From Acidobacteriota bacterium (GTDB lineage Bacteria > Acidobacteriota > Terriglobia > Bryobacterales > Bryobacteraceae): DNA of 64,000 nucleotides. The translations under genes and the position numbers were made by a program. This document shows, piece by piece, positions 35,904 through 44,899 of the stretch (its first letter is position 1; each line of letters begins with the position of its first letter). The stretch lies in the NCBI GenBank assembly GCA_018268935.1, contig JAFDVS010000051.1, forward strand, positions 3,535 to 67,534. The letters run 5' to 3'. The notes under the pieces are model-generated. The model did not search any database, was not told where the DNA came from, and saw only the letters and a program-made list of their open reading frames with translations.

Positions 35904-35962
35904 CCTGACCGCTCCATCACGGCCACGGCTCAGTAAGCAACTGGAAACACGTAACAACGTTA

Positions 35963-35980
35963 CTGAGCCGCGCGCGTGAG
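35963..35980 (+). repeat. Dispersed repeat A, short copy
   Basis: This holds the 5' half of a repeat core reading GAGCCGCGCGCGTGAG. Fuller copies lie at 36052-36076, 36098-36121 and 47406-47429, and a variant at 41291-41310. All copies are intergenic. Confidence 0.6.
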
Positions 35981-36023
35981 AGTCTGTGAAAAAACCTGCC
36001 GCATGGAGATAGCCACTCCAGAT

Positions 36024-36047
36024 TGTGGGGCAGACTTCAGTCTGCCG
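36024..36047. repeat. Dispersed repeat B, palindromic
   Basis: The 24-base element contains GGCAGACT-TC-AGTCTGCC, an 8-base inverted repeat with a 2-base loop. An identical copy (with one extra G) lies at 41325-41349. Both sit beside copies of repeat A in intergenic DNA, suggesting a composite dispersed element. Confidence 0.65.
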
Positions 36048-36051
36048 TTTC

Positions 36052-36076
36052 AGAGCCGCGACCGTGAGGGAGCGGT
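36052..36076 (+). repeat. Dispersed repeat A
   Basis: The copy reads GAGCCGCGACCGTGAGGG followed by AGCGGT. It lies five bases after repeat B in the gap between a PEP-CTERM gene and the PQQ-propeller gene. Confidence 0.65.
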
Positions 36077-36097
36077 CTTCTGCCCTCTCCCGTTTTT

Positions 36098-36121
36098 GAG
36101 CCGCGCACGTGAGCAAGCGGT
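36098..36121 (+). repeat. Dispersed repeat A
   Basis: A copy with core GAGCCGCGCACGTGAGCAAG followed by CGGT. It is 21 bases after the preceding copy, so this gap holds a tandem-like cluster of the repeat. Confidence 0.65.
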
Positions 36122-36179
36122 TTCGCGGGTATTGCCGCAGCCTGCTAGCGTTCCAGCGTTCGATCCGATCCCATTCGCT

Positions 36180-37568
36180 TTATTCGGATAGCGCCCCAAA
36201 ACAATACAGCGCCTCCGCCGTGCGCACAAAAATCTTCCCCGCCGAAAGCGCCGGCGTCGCAAACATCCCCTCTCCCAGATCATTCACCTGCATCACCGCC
36301 CACTCCCGCCCGGCCCGCACCACAGCCACTTTCCCCTCCTCACTCGCGAAATAAATCCGCCCCTCCGCCATCACCGGCGACGACGAATACCCGCCCAGCG
36401 CCCCTTCCATCCGTCCCATCTTCGTCACCTCCCCCGTCTTCGCATCAAACGCCGTCAAAATCCCCCCATTCTTCACTGAATACAACATCCCGTCTGCGAG
36501 CAGCGCCGAAGGAATCACGCCTTCAAATCCCTTTCCAAACCGCCACAAAAGCCTGGGTTGCTCCGTCGCCGTTGCCCCCGCCACATCAACAGCCACCAGC
36601 CCCGTCGGCCCCTTCACATGCTCATTCCACTGCCGCCACTTCTCCTCTGTCAAAATCCCGTCCCGGTTCCCAATATATTGCCCCGCCGACCGCAGCACGT
36701 TCACCGTCCCATATTCGTCCGGGGTGATCACTCCGTCTTTGTTCTTATCGCTCCGCGCCAGCAACTGCGAGAAGGGCACGGCCGTCTGAACCCCGTAGCC
36801 GAACGCATACACCGTATTCTTCTCCAGCAGCGGGCTCGCCACCATCGCCGGACTGGCCTCCGCAAACGTGAACGTCCGCTTCCCATCCTTCGCCCGGTGC
36901 GCGCCCAACTGATTCGCCCCCACCGTGAGAATCTGCAACTCCCCGCCTCGCTCGTACAGAATCGGCGTCCCCCAACTCTCCGATTCCTCCCGCGCCACCT
37001 TCCATCGCAACTTCCCGTTCGCTGCCGCGTAAGCCGCCAGATACGATCCCTCCAACTGGTCTACCTGCACAATCACCATATCTCCGGCCAGAATCGGTGC
37101 CGCCCCTAACCCCTGGCTGTTGGTGAACGGACCCAACGCCACCTGCCACCGCAGCTTGCCCGCCGCATCATACGACACTAGCCCATAGTCTTTGAAGAAC
37201 GCATACACATTCTCCCCATCCGTCACCGGAGTAATGGCCGCCGCATCGTTCAGCAGGCTTGACCCGCTTTTGTGTACCAGCGGCACACTGCGCTCCCATA
37301 ACAGCTTGCCCGTCACCCGGTCGAAGCAAAAAGTGTACAGGCTGTCCTTCTCATGCCCGGTAAGAAACACGTGCTTGCTCGTCAGCACCGGCGACGACTT
37401 CCCGGCCCGCACCGCAGTCCGCCACGCCACGTTCTTCGTCCGCCCGAACTCCACCGGAAAACCCTTAGCCGCCGAAACCCCCTGGCCATTCGGACCACGG
37501 AAGCGCGACCACTCCTCCCCCCACGCCATCAGGCTCATCAGAAAGCAAACACTCGTCGACACGCGCAT
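36180..37568 (-). CDS. Secreted PQQ-type beta-propeller protein with EF-hand
   Basis: The 462-residue protein has a signal peptide (MRVSTSVCFLMSLMAWG) and repeated propeller blades of the PQQ/BamB type (FCFDRVTGKLLWERSV, YDAAGKLRWQVALG, AYAAANGKLRWKVAR, AFDAKTGEVTKMG). Between blades lies a canonical EF-hand loop, DKNKDGVITPDEY (about residue 276), which should bind calcium. It lacks a haem motif and the tryptophan/aspartate set of true quinoprotein dehydrogenases, so it is probably a binding or scaffold protein of the cell envelope. It is followed by intergenic repeats; upstream lies the serine hydrolase gene on the same strand. Confidence 0.8.
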   Translation of the reverse strand: MRVSTSVCFLMSLMAWGEEWSRFRGPNGQGVSAAKGFPVEFGRTKNVAWRTAVRAGKSSPVLTSKHVFLTGHEKDSLYTFCFDRVTGKLLWERSVPLVHKSGSSLLNDAAAITPVTDGENVYAFFKDYGLVSYDAAGKLRWQVALGPFTNSQGLGAAPILAGDMVIVQVDQLEGSYLAAYAAANGKLRWKVAREESESWGTPILYERGGELQILTVGANQLGAHRAKDGKRTFTFAEASPAMVASPLLEKNTVYAFGYGVQTAVPFSQLLARSDKNKDGVITPDEYGTVNVLRSAGQYIGNRDGILTEEKWRQWNEHVKGPTGLVAVDVAGATATEQPRLLWRFGKGFEGVIPSALLADGMLYSVKNGGILTAFDAKTGEVTKMGRMEGALGGYSSSPVMAEGRIYFASEEGKVAVVRAGREWAVMQVNDLGEGMFATPALSAGKIFVRTAEALYCFGALSE

Positions 37569-37590
37569 GAATGCGAGTCTACCAGTTCAC

Positions 37591-39225
37591 TTATTGCGCC
37601 TTCACTGGCTCCCGCACAAACGCCAAGTTCCGCACCCGCCCCGTCGTGATCCGTAACCCTGTTATCTTCTTCTCCCCATCGCGCTCAAACAACACGTTGA
37701 TCGCGCCCGCTTGAAAACGATCCGGACCCGTCGGCGCAAGTTCCCCAATCGACTGCTCGCCCTGCTCCAACGTCAACCTGCTATCGAAGAACTGCACGGC
37801 CATATCCGCCTGCGCCTCATCGGAATGATAATTCCCCACATACTGCGCTGCATCCGCAATCGGCCCCGGACGCCATTCCACCCGCTCATACACCGCCGGT
37901 TTATGCGACTCCGCCTCAATGCGCACAAACCGCGGCTCATCCTTCGCCCCCGCTTCGCGAAACTCCACTTCGAAATCGAGCGGCGAATTCACACTACGAA
38001 ACCGCATCGGCCCGTACGGCAGCAACAGCATTTGAAAACTCTGGTACGACGCTTGAAGCCCCGGCGGCGCAGGTTGCAGCACCAGCAGATCACCCGTGTC
38101 CCGATCGCGGAATGTGCCCGCCTTACGCGCCAGTTGTTCATTGCTCAGCTTCACCGGCTCCAGCGGCTTCCGTGCAGGCAGAAATGCATCTGCCACCATC
38201 CGCGCCAGTGGCCCCGCTTGCGCATCGGACCGGTTGCACAGCACCGCCGTCCCCAATCGCTCCGACGGGATCCACAAAATCTCGCTCCGATATCCGCGCA
38301 GCCCGCCCACATGGCTCAACACATCCAGCCCTCGATACTTCTTCAGCATCAAACCGCGTCCATATTCGGCAAAGTCCCCGCTCGACAGTTGCGCCCGGGT
38401 CTGCATCGCCGTGAGCGCCTTCGCCTGCGGATCCTTTGGGCTGTCGAAAAACTGCAGCCAGCGCGTCATATCTTCAATCGTCGTGAACACCCCGCCATCG
38501 CCTGCAACATCCAGCGTCCCGCTGTTGATCGTATAGCCGCCTGTCACCGCTCCCGATGGCGAATAACCCGTCGCCCGCTTCGGCAGCAGCGTGAAGCGGT
38601 CCGTATAATACAGCGTCCGCTCCATCCCCAATGGCTGGAACACCACCCGCTGCACCAGCGGCCCCAACTGGCTCATCGCCGCCGGACGTATCGCCATCGC
38701 CAGCAAATAGTACCCCGAGTTGCTGTACAAAAACTCCGTGCCCGGCGTGAAGTTCAGCTCCTTCTGCCGCCCAATCAGATCCAGCACCTTCGTGTCCGTC
38801 AGCGGAGCATCGTTGGCCGGGCCGCTCAGCGTCCACAACGCGATATAGTCCCGTATCCCGCTCGTGTGCTCCAGCAGATGCCGGATCGTGATCGGCTTGG
38901 TATACGCCGGCAATTGCGGCAGATACTTCAGAATCGGATCGTCCAGCTTCATCCGCCCCATTTCCACCAGCAGCATCACCGTCATCGCCGTGAACTGCTT
39001 CGATGTCGACCCTAGATAGAACTCCGTCTGCCCGTTGATCGGCACATCCCACTCCAGGTTCGCCATGCCGTACAAACCCTGATGCACCTGCTTGCCGTCT
39101 TTCACCACCGTCACCGCACACCCGGGTGAACCCGGCTGTTTGTACCGCTCGAAAATCTGATCCACTGCCGCCGGCCCCGCTGCCATCAGCGGCGCTGCCA
39201 TCATCCACGTCAGCACTCCAATCAT
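37591..39225 (-). CDS. Secreted serine hydrolase, class C beta-lactamase/esterase family
   Basis: The 544-residue protein has a short signal-like N-terminus and a beta-lactamase/transpeptidase-like domain. The nucleophile motif is S73-T-S-K76, the tyrosine motif is Y167-S-N169 and the third motif is HVGG. Such proteins act as esterases, D-amino-acid peptidases or penicillin-binding protein relatives; true beta-lactamase activity is less likely. A C-terminal region of about 180 residues is beta-rich and of unknown role. The gene starts within the last four bases of the methyltransferase gene, so the two are translationally coupled. Confidence 0.85.
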   Translation of the reverse strand: MIGVLTWMMAAPLMAAGPAAVDQIFERYKQPGSPGCAVTVVKDGKQVHQGLYGMANLEWDVPINGQTEFYLGSTSKQFTAMTVMLLVEMGRMKLDDPILKYLPQLPAYTKPITIRHLLEHTSGIRDYIALWTLSGPANDAPLTDTKVLDLIGRQKELNFTPGTEFLYSNSGYYLLAMAIRPAAMSQLGPLVQRVVFQPLGMERTLYYTDRFTLLPKRATGYSPSGAVTGGYTINSGTLDVAGDGGVFTTIEDMTRWLQFFDSPKDPQAKALTAMQTRAQLSSGDFAEYGRGLMLKKYRGLDVLSHVGGLRGYRSEILWIPSERLGTAVLCNRSDAQAGPLARMVADAFLPARKPLEPVKLSNEQLARKAGTFRDRDTGDLLVLQPAPPGLQASYQSFQMLLLPYGPMRFRSVNSPLDFEVEFREAGAKDEPRFVRIEAESHKPAVYERVEWRPGPIADAAQYVGNYHSDEAQADMAVQFFDSRLTLEQGEQSIGELAPTGPDRFQAGAINVLFERDGEKKITGLRITTGRVRNLAFVREPVKAQ

Positions 39226-40232
39226 TTGTGGCTCACGATGACGCGTTGCGGCGAACGCTGCAATTGATGCTTCACATTCGCCGTGAAGCCCGCCTGCCGG
39301 AACATCAGATCGTATTCGGCGAACGTGTAGGCGTCGCCGTGCGCCGTGTTGGCTAACATCGTCAGCGCAAACCGAGCCAGTTCCGGCGGCGTCACCCGAT
39401 CCTCATTCGGAGCGAACTCCAGCGTCACCATCCGCCCGTTCGGCGCCAGCGCATCAAAAATGCGCGCCGCCAGGTGCCGGCACGTCTGCACATCGAAGTG
39501 ATGATAGAAATTCGTCACCAGCACCACATCGTATCCCTCACCCAGATTCAGTTCGAACGCGCTTCCCGCCATAGTGTGGTGCCGCTCAGCCACGCCAAAC
39601 TTCGCCGCATTGCGCGATGCCACTGCCAGCACCGGCGCCCAATCCAACGCCGTCACCTGCGCCTGCGGAAACTTCTGCGCCATCGCGATCCCGAATATCC
39701 CGTGCCCTGCCGCAATGTCCAGCACCTTACCCACCGGATGCGGATCGCAAGCCACAATCCCCGCAATCTCATGTGCCGCTGGAAACATCATCGGCATCAT
39801 GCCTTGCGCGAACTCCACCCACATCGGATGCTCCGGCTCCATCGAGCCCTCTTCGCTCAGCGCCGTGCCCCCATGCCGCACCGCCTGCGTCAGGCTATGC
39901 ATTCCCTCCATCATCACCGGATTGGTCATGAAATGCGCGCAGGAAGCGATGCACGCCGGCGAACGGTGATCGAGGAACATCGCCGCCTCCGCCGAGAGTC
40001 CGTAGCTCTCCTCTGACTTCGTCAAAAGCCTCAGCGTCACCAGATAGTCGCAAAGAATGCGGACACCGCGCTCGGAGGCGTGTACCCGCGCGGCCAGCGC
40101 CGCCGCGTCAACTACACCCTCACCGATTGCCGTAAACAGGTCCAGATCAATAGCGCTACGCAGTGCGGCTGTGCGTTGATAGCCGAGCAGTGCGTCAAGG
40201 ATAGGAGCGGGATTGGGTTGCGTATCGGCCAT
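39222..40232 (-). CDS. SAM-dependent O-methyltransferase (acetylserotonin/hydroxyindole type)
   Basis: The 336-residue protein has an N-terminal dimerisation/winged-helix domain (ILDALLGYQRTAALRSAIDLDLFTAIGEG) and a C-terminal class I methyltransferase domain. SAM motif I is LDIAAGHGIFGIAMA, followed by VTALDWAPVL and NFYHHFD with the His pair. This architecture is that of small-molecule O-methyltransferases of secondary metabolism. The start at 40232 is chosen because homologues begin with this region. The coupled serine hydrolase might process the same metabolite, though no other biosynthetic genes are near. It diverges from lexA with 76 bases between starts. Confidence 0.85.
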   Translation of the reverse strand: MADTQPNPAPILDALLGYQRTAALRSAIDLDLFTAIGEGVVDAAALAARVHASERGVRILCDYLVTLRLLTKSEESYGLSAEAAMFLDHRSPACIASCAHFMTNPVMMEGMHSLTQAVRHGGTALSEEGSMEPEHPMWVEFAQGMMPMMFPAAHEIAGIVACDPHPVGKVLDIAAGHGIFGIAMAQKFPQAQVTALDWAPVLAVASRNAAKFGVAERHHTMAGSAFELNLGEGYDVVLVTNFYHHFDVQTCRHLAARIFDALAPNGRMVTLEFAPNEDRVTPPELARFALTMLANTAHGDAYTFAEYDLMFRQAGFTANVKHQLQRSPQRVIVSHK

Positions 40233-40271
40233 AGGGTTCCAGTATAGTATCCTCCGCCTCAAACATGCCTA

Positions 40272-40305
40272 TTGACGTTCTCTTTTTCTTCGCCAATAAT
40301 GAAGG
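40272..40305 (+). promoter_or_regulatory. lexA promoter
   Basis: TTGACG (40272-40277) and AATAAT (40295-40300) are separated by 17 bases. The expected transcript start, near 40307, is only about two bases before the lexA ATG at 40309. The GAAGG that could act as a Shine-Dalgarno sequence would then lie upstream of the transcript. No LexA box was recognised with confidence. Confidence 0.6.
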
Positions 40306-40308
40306 CAT

Positions 40309-40935
40309 ATGGCTTTGACACGCAGGCAAAAGGAAGTCCTCGACTTCATCGCGGGATTCGTCGAACAACACGGCTACAGTCCCAGCTACGAGGAAATCGC
40401 CGAAGGCATGCAACTCGCCTCGCTGGCCACCGTGCACAAGCACATCCAGACGCTCGAAACCAAACAATACCTCAGCCGCGGCTTCAACCAAAGCCGTTCG
40501 CTCGAACTCTCGCCCAACTATCTGCGCGATTGGAAAAAAGACCGCCCCGCTCCCGATCAGTTGGAAATCGCCATCCAGGGACGCATCGCCGCCGGCGCTC
40601 CCGTTGAGGCTTACGCCGCTCAGGAAACGCTGAATTTCACGGAAATGCTCAGCGACCGCGATTTATACGCGCTACAGGTTCGCGGAGAATCAATGATTGA
40701 AGATCACATCTGCGATGGTGATTTCGTGTTGATCGAACGGACTCAAGACGTGCGAAATGGCGATATTGTCGTCGCCCTTGTCAAAGGCGCCGAAACAACA
40801 TTAAAGCGTTTCTACAGGGAGAATGGATTGGCACGGCTGCAACCCGCCAATGCGGCCATGCAGCCTATCCTGGTGCCTCTGGAAGACCTGCAAATACAGG
40901 GGAAACTACTGGCGGTGCTCAGAAAGTACCGCTAG
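40309..40935 (+). CDS. lexA: LexA SOS repressor
   Basis: The 208-residue protein has a winged-helix N-terminal domain (MALTRRQKEVLDFIAGFVEQHGYSPSYEEIAEGM) and an S24 autoprotease domain. The self-cleavage site is A95-G96 in IAAGAP, with nucleophile S128 in RGESMIEDHI and general base K166 in TTLKRFYR. It represses DNA-damage genes until RecA-ssDNA stimulates its cleavage. Composition is balanced G/C unlike the C-rich surroundings, as expected of a conserved housekeeping gene. The last 30 bases overlap the end of the convergent DUF2934 gene. Confidence 0.95.
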   Translation: MALTRRQKEVLDFIAGFVEQHGYSPSYEEIAEGMQLASLATVHKHIQTLETKQYLSRGFNQSRSLELSPNYLRDWKKDRPAPDQLEIAIQGRIAAGAPVEAYAAQETLNFTEMLSDRDLYALQVRGESMIEDHICDGDFVLIERTQDVRNGDIVVALVKGAETTLKRFYRENGLARLQPANAAMQPILVPLEDLQIQGKLLAVLRKYR

Positions 40936-41178
40936 CTTGCTCATCACTTCGCGTTCAGCGCGCAGCCAGTCTTCCACGGCATTGCCGTGTTCCTGGCCAC
41001 GTTCCATCCAGAAGAAATACGCCATTCTGGCGATTTCATGCTGGAGTGTTTCATAGCTTTGCGCAACTGGGGCAGGCGCCGCTTCTTTGCGGACGCGCGT
41101 TTTCTTTTCCTTTACAGGAGCCGGAGCCACTACTTGCGGCGCGGCGGCGGTAACGGATTTGCTGCTCTTTTTGGCCAT
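40906..41178 (-). CDS. DUF2934 family small protein
   Basis: The 90-residue protein has a lysine/alanine/proline-rich N-terminal tail (residues 1-38, strongly basic) and a C-terminal DUF2934 segment (IARMAYFFWMERGQEHGNAVEDWLRAEREV). The family is small, widespread in acidobacteria and proteobacteria, and has no assigned function; the basic tail suggests nucleic acid contact. Its end overlaps lexA by 30 bases tail to tail. Confidence 0.8.
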   Translation of the reverse strand: MAKKSSKSVTAAAPQVVAPAPVKEKKTRVRKEAAPAPVAQSYETLQHEIARMAYFFWMERGQEHGNAVEDWLRAEREVMSKLAVLSEHRQ

Positions 41179-41290
41179 AATAAACTACAAGAACCCTTAG
41201 TATAACATGAGAGCCGCAACGGAAACATTTCGCCCTCAAGATGTTTCAAACATCCCCACACTTCGCCCTGTTACTGAGCCGCCGCCTACT

Positions 41291-41310
41291 GAGCCGCGAC
41301 CGTAAGGGAG
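41291..41310 (+). repeat. Dispersed repeat A, variant
   Basis: The copy reads GAGCCGCGACCGTAAGGGAG, one substitution from the 36052 copy. It lies 14 bases before a copy of repeat B, the reverse of the order near 36 kb. The surrounding 277 bases between the DUF2934 gene and the receptor show no gene. Confidence 0.6.
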
Positions 41311-41324
41311 TTCCGATGGCCCCA

Positions 41325-41349
41325 TGTGGGGCAGACTTCAGTCTGCCGG
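41325..41349. repeat. Dispersed repeat B, palindromic
   Basis: This matches the element at 36024-36047 over all 24 bases, including the GGCAGACT-TC-AGTCTGCC palindrome. It is followed at once by a second small inverted repeat of CCGGCTG and CAGCCGG. Confidence 0.65.
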
Positions 41350-41455
41350 CCGGCTGGAACAGCCGGCTGTGCCTCGCACCCGCCCAATGCGATGAAGACG
41401 CGGATGCCGGTTCGTTTACACTTCAGCAGTTTACTTCGCGACTTCAACGGAGCGG

Positions 41456-44400
41456 TCAATAATAAAACTTCAACCCGAACTGAATCACCCGCGCCCGCTC
41501 CGTCCCCGTAAGCGTCCCGAACTGCGGCCGCCCGAATACCGTCGAATCCCCATCCGGCAACTGGAAATTCACATTGTTCATCAGATTGAAAAACTCCGCC
41601 CGGAATTCCACCCGCTTCGACTCAGTGACAGGAATCCGCTTCAACACCGACAAATCCCACACCTGAATCGCCGGCCCCCGATTGTCCGGCAGGTTCCTCC
41701 CCACGTTGCCGAACGCATACCGCGCAGGCACGGAAAACGCAGCCGTATCAAACCACCGGTCCACACGTTCCTTCGCACTCCCGCTCGTCTGGCTCGAGAT
41801 CCCCGTGCTGTTCGGACGCTGTGTCCCATTGAACGACGCCGTCGTGTTCGCCGCCGATGTGATCGACACCGGCTGCCCGCTCTGCAACGTCGCAATCCCG
41901 TTCAAACTCCATCCCGCACCCACCGCCCGCAGCGCTTTCTGCTGCCATCGGAACGGTACTTCATATTGAAAATTCACCGCCAGGTGATGCGGCTCATCAA
42001 GCGATGACAGCGCCTTGTCCAGCCGCCGGTTGTTGTTGTTCGTGAACCCCGGATACGAGATCCCATACCCGCCCACCGACGAAAAATCATCCAGCATCTT
42101 CGACCATGTGTACGCCGCCTGCATCTGCAGCCCGTTCCGGTAACGCTTCCGGAACTTCGCCTGCAGCGAGTGATAACTGGAATGCGCCATCGACCCATAC
42201 GTCTGCTGGAACCCCGTCAAATGCGGGAACGGCCGCAGCAATTGCCCCAGCGTCGTCGTGCGCTGCCCGATGCTGCTCGTCGTCGGAATGATTCCGAAAA
42301 ACGGATTCGCCACCGAAGAGTTGATCGCATCGCCCAGCGCCAGATTCTGATCCGGCAATTGATTCAACTGCGCCTGCGCCTGCAACTTCACCCCCGAATT
42401 CCCCGCATAAGCCACATCCATCAGCATTTCATTCGGCAATTCATACTGCACATCGAAATTCCATTGCATCGTGTACGGCACACGATCAAACCGCGCCACG
42501 CCGTTGATGGATTGCCCGATAAACGTCAGCAACCCATCCGCCCCGTTCGCCGGCTGATTGAAGCCCTGTGGAAACGGATCCGACAGCGTCGTGAACGGCG
42601 TCCGTCCACCGTCAATCGACGTCGTGATGTTCGTCACCGCGTTGTAGCTGATCCCGCCGCTGTTCGTCGAATTCGGCCCAATCCCCGTCGTCGGCGAATA
42701 GAACATCCCGAATCCCGATCGCAACACCAGCCGGTTCGCCGCCTTGAACGCAAACCCAACACGAGGCGCGAAATTGTTGTAGTCCGGATCTTTCTGCCCC
42801 CGCGGCGTCCCGTTGCGATTGGCGAACACCAGCCCTCCTCGCAGCGGCCCCAGCCCCGGAGCCCGCACCGGCAACACTGCATCGAAATCAAACCACGACG
42901 TGCGGTCGAACCGCTCCGTCAACGGCAGGTCTACATCCCATCGCAATCCAAGATTCAGCGTCAGCCTGCCGTTCACGCGCCAGTCGTCCTGAAAGTAGAA
43001 GCCCATATACGGCACCTGCAGCGCCGGCTGTGGCTCGTACTGCATGCGCCCGCCCGACATCAGCCCCAGCAGCATCGACGCAATCGAATTCCCACCCCGA
43101 TTCCCATTGAACGTATCGCGCGTCCACGCTTCGTTGAACGTGTACAACCCCGCCGGTGAATTCGGCCGCGAGTTCGACACCCGATTCAACCGGTACACTC
43201 CACCAGTCTTGATCGTATGATTGCCGATCAGTCGCGTCGCATCGCCAGTCGCCGTGTACGTCTCGAACTTGTTCCCGATGATCCACGTTGCGTTGCCCCC
43301 CAGCGATACATAACCCGCCGGCTCAAACCGCGGGAACATCGCAAACTGCGCCTGCTCCGCCACAGCCTTCGGAAATCCCAGCGACGCAATATCGAACCCG
43401 TTCGAAAACGAATCCCGCGGATTCGCGTGATACGCATACCCCAGGTTCCCGTGCAGCACCCAGCCGCCGATCATGTAGCTGTCGTCAATCGTCGCACTGC
43501 GGTTCCGCGCGCCCGAATTCCCCGCGTCCGGCGACCCCGGATTCCCAAACAAATCCGCCGTTGTGTTGTTCACCGTATTCCACGAAAACCGCCCGAACAG
43601 ATTCTGCCGCGACGAAATCGTCCGGTCGATCTTCACCGAAAAATCATCGCCTCTGCCCGAACTGCCCGCCTGCGAAAAGAAATTGTTCGCCACCCCGTCC
43701 GATGTCGGATTCGGAATGTAGCCAAGCACCTTCAGCGCCACAGGATTGAACCGCGTCGACGGAATCCGATTCCCTGCAAACGGCTGCCGCGCCCCTGCCG
43801 CGTTGATTGTAGTGGGATCGTACACCACACCACTCACCTGCGAAAAATCGCCCTGCTTCATCGCCGCCGTCGGCACTGTGTTCACCGCCGAGCCCGGATT
43901 CACCGTCCGCAGCCCTTCAAAGCTTACAAAGAAAAATGTGTTCTGCCGCGATGGCGTCAACGGCCCGCCCAACGTAAACCCGAACTGGTTGTACCGGAAC
44001 GGTGCCTTGTTCCTCCCGTTGCGGTTATTGAAGAACCCATTCGCATCAAACTTGTCGTTGCGCAAAAATTCGTATAAAACACCGTGAAACTCTTTTGTCC
44101 CCGACCGGTGCACCAGGTTCACCACCGCTCCCCCCGTCCGTCCGTACTCCGCCGAAAGCGAATTCGTCTGCACCCGGAACTCCTGCAACGCATCCGGCGT
44201 CGGCACATACGCCGGCTGGTTGTAGCCCATCACCACCTGCGGCGATCCATCCAGCATCACTTCATTCGATACATCGCGCCCGCCGTTGGCCGAAAACGCC
44301 ATCGACGTGATCGACCCGTTCCCCGTCGTCGACCCCCGATACGACCGCGTCGTATTGATCCCCGGCGTCAACGCCACCAGTTGCAGCACATTGCGCCCGT

Positions 44401-44827
44401 TCAGCGGCAGCGCTTCCGCCGTCTTCTGATTCACCACCGCGTCCAGTGTCGAACTCGCGGTCTCCAGCAGCGCCACCTGCGTGTTCACTTCCACCACTTC
44501 GCTCACCGCGCCCACTTCCATCGTCACGTCCAACGCCGCCACCTGCGCCACTTCCAGAATCATCTTCGTGCGCTGATATTGCTTGAAGCCCTTCGCCTCC
44601 ACCGTCATCGAATAAGGCCCCGGCGGGATCTGCACAATCACATAAGCGCCTTCTTCGTTTGTCGTGGCATTCCACGTACGCCCCTGCGCCGTATGCGTCA
44701 AAGTCACGCGCGCCGCCGGAATCACCGCGCCCGTATTGTCAAACACCACGCCGCGCAGTGTAGCGGTCTGCGTCTGTGCGCCAAGCACGCCTGCAAACAC
44801 GGCAAGCGCCAATAAAAGTGAGCTCAT
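41456..44827 (-). CDS. Oar-like TonB-dependent receptor
   Basis: This 1123-residue receptor starts at the ATG at 44827 behind a strong AGGAGG, with signal peptide MSSLLLALAVFAGVLGAQ. It has a carboxypeptidase-regulatory domain (TLRGVVFDNTGAVIPAARVTL to LDVTMEVG), plug region ([57 protein letters not shown]), and a barrel ending IQFGLKFYY. It is an outer-membrane protein with unknown substrate. It diverges from the zinc dehydrogenase/kinase operon, 72 bases between starts, which might mean shared regulation with sugar catabolism. Confidence 0.92.
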   Translation of the reverse strand: MSSLLLALAVFAGVLGAQTQTATLRGVVFDNTGAVIPAARVTLTHTAQGRTWNATTNEEGAYVIVQIPPGPYSMTVEAKGFKQYQRTKMILEVAQVAALDVTMEVGAVSEVVEVNTQVALLETASSTLDAVVNQKTAEALPLNGRNVLQLVALTPGINTTRSYRGSTTGNGSITSMAFSANGGRDVSNEVMLDGSPQVVMGYNQPAYVPTPDALQEFRVQTNSLSAEYGRTGGAVVNLVHRSGTKEFHGVLYEFLRNDKFDANGFFNNRNGRNKAPFRYNQFGFTLGGPLTPSRQNTFFFVSFEGLRTVNPGSAVNTVPTAAMKQGDFSQVSGVVYDPTTINAAGARQPFAGNRIPSTRFNPVALKVLGYIPNPTSDGVANNFFSQAGSSGRGDDFSVKIDRTISSRQNLFGRFSWNTVNNTTADLFGNPGSPDAGNSGARNRSATIDDSYMIGGWVLHGNLGYAYHANPRDSFSNGFDIASLGFPKAVAEQAQFAMFPRFEPAGYVSLGGNATWIIGNKFETYTATGDATRLIGNHTIKTGGVYRLNRVSNSRPNSPAGLYTFNEAWTRDTFNGNRGGNSIASMLLGLMSGGRMQYEPQPALQVPYMGFYFQDDWRVNGRLTLNLGLRWDVDLPLTERFDRTSWFDFDAVLPVRAPGLGPLRGGLVFANRNGTPRGQKDPDYNNFAPRVGFAFKAANRLVLRSGFGMFYSPTTGIGPNSTNSGGISYNAVTNITTSIDGGRTPFTTLSDPFPQGFNQPANGADGLLTFIGQSINGVARFDRVPYTMQWNFDVQYELPNEMLMDVAYAGNSGVKLQAQAQLNQLPDQNLALGDAINSSVANPFFGIIPTTSSIGQRTTTLGQLLRPFPHLTGFQQTYGSMAHSSYHSLQAKFRKRYRNGLQMQAAYTWSKMLDDFSSVGGYGISYPGFTNNNNRRLDKALSSLDEPHHLAVNFQYEVPFRWQQKALRAVGAGWSLNGIATLQSGQPVSITSAANTTASFNGTQRPNSTGISSQTSGSAKERVDRWFDTAAFSVPARYAFGNVGRNLPDNRGPAIQVWDLSVLKRIPVTESKRVEFRAEFFNLMNNVNFQLPDGDSTVFGRPQFGTLTGTERARVIQFGLKFYY

Positions 44828-44899
44828 CCTAACCTCCTGTCCCTTTGCTTGAGTTGTTATATCAAAGCCCGCCACCATTGTGGGACAATATCGATTCCC

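Noticed and set aside
36024-36047. The GGCAGACT/AGTCTGCC palindrome as a terminator
   Set aside because: No T-run follows on either strand and an identical copy occurs elsewhere beside repeat A, so a dispersed repeat is the better reading.
41241-41462. 73-codon frame before the receptor end
   Set aside because: It runs through both dispersed repeats and has no protein-like composition.
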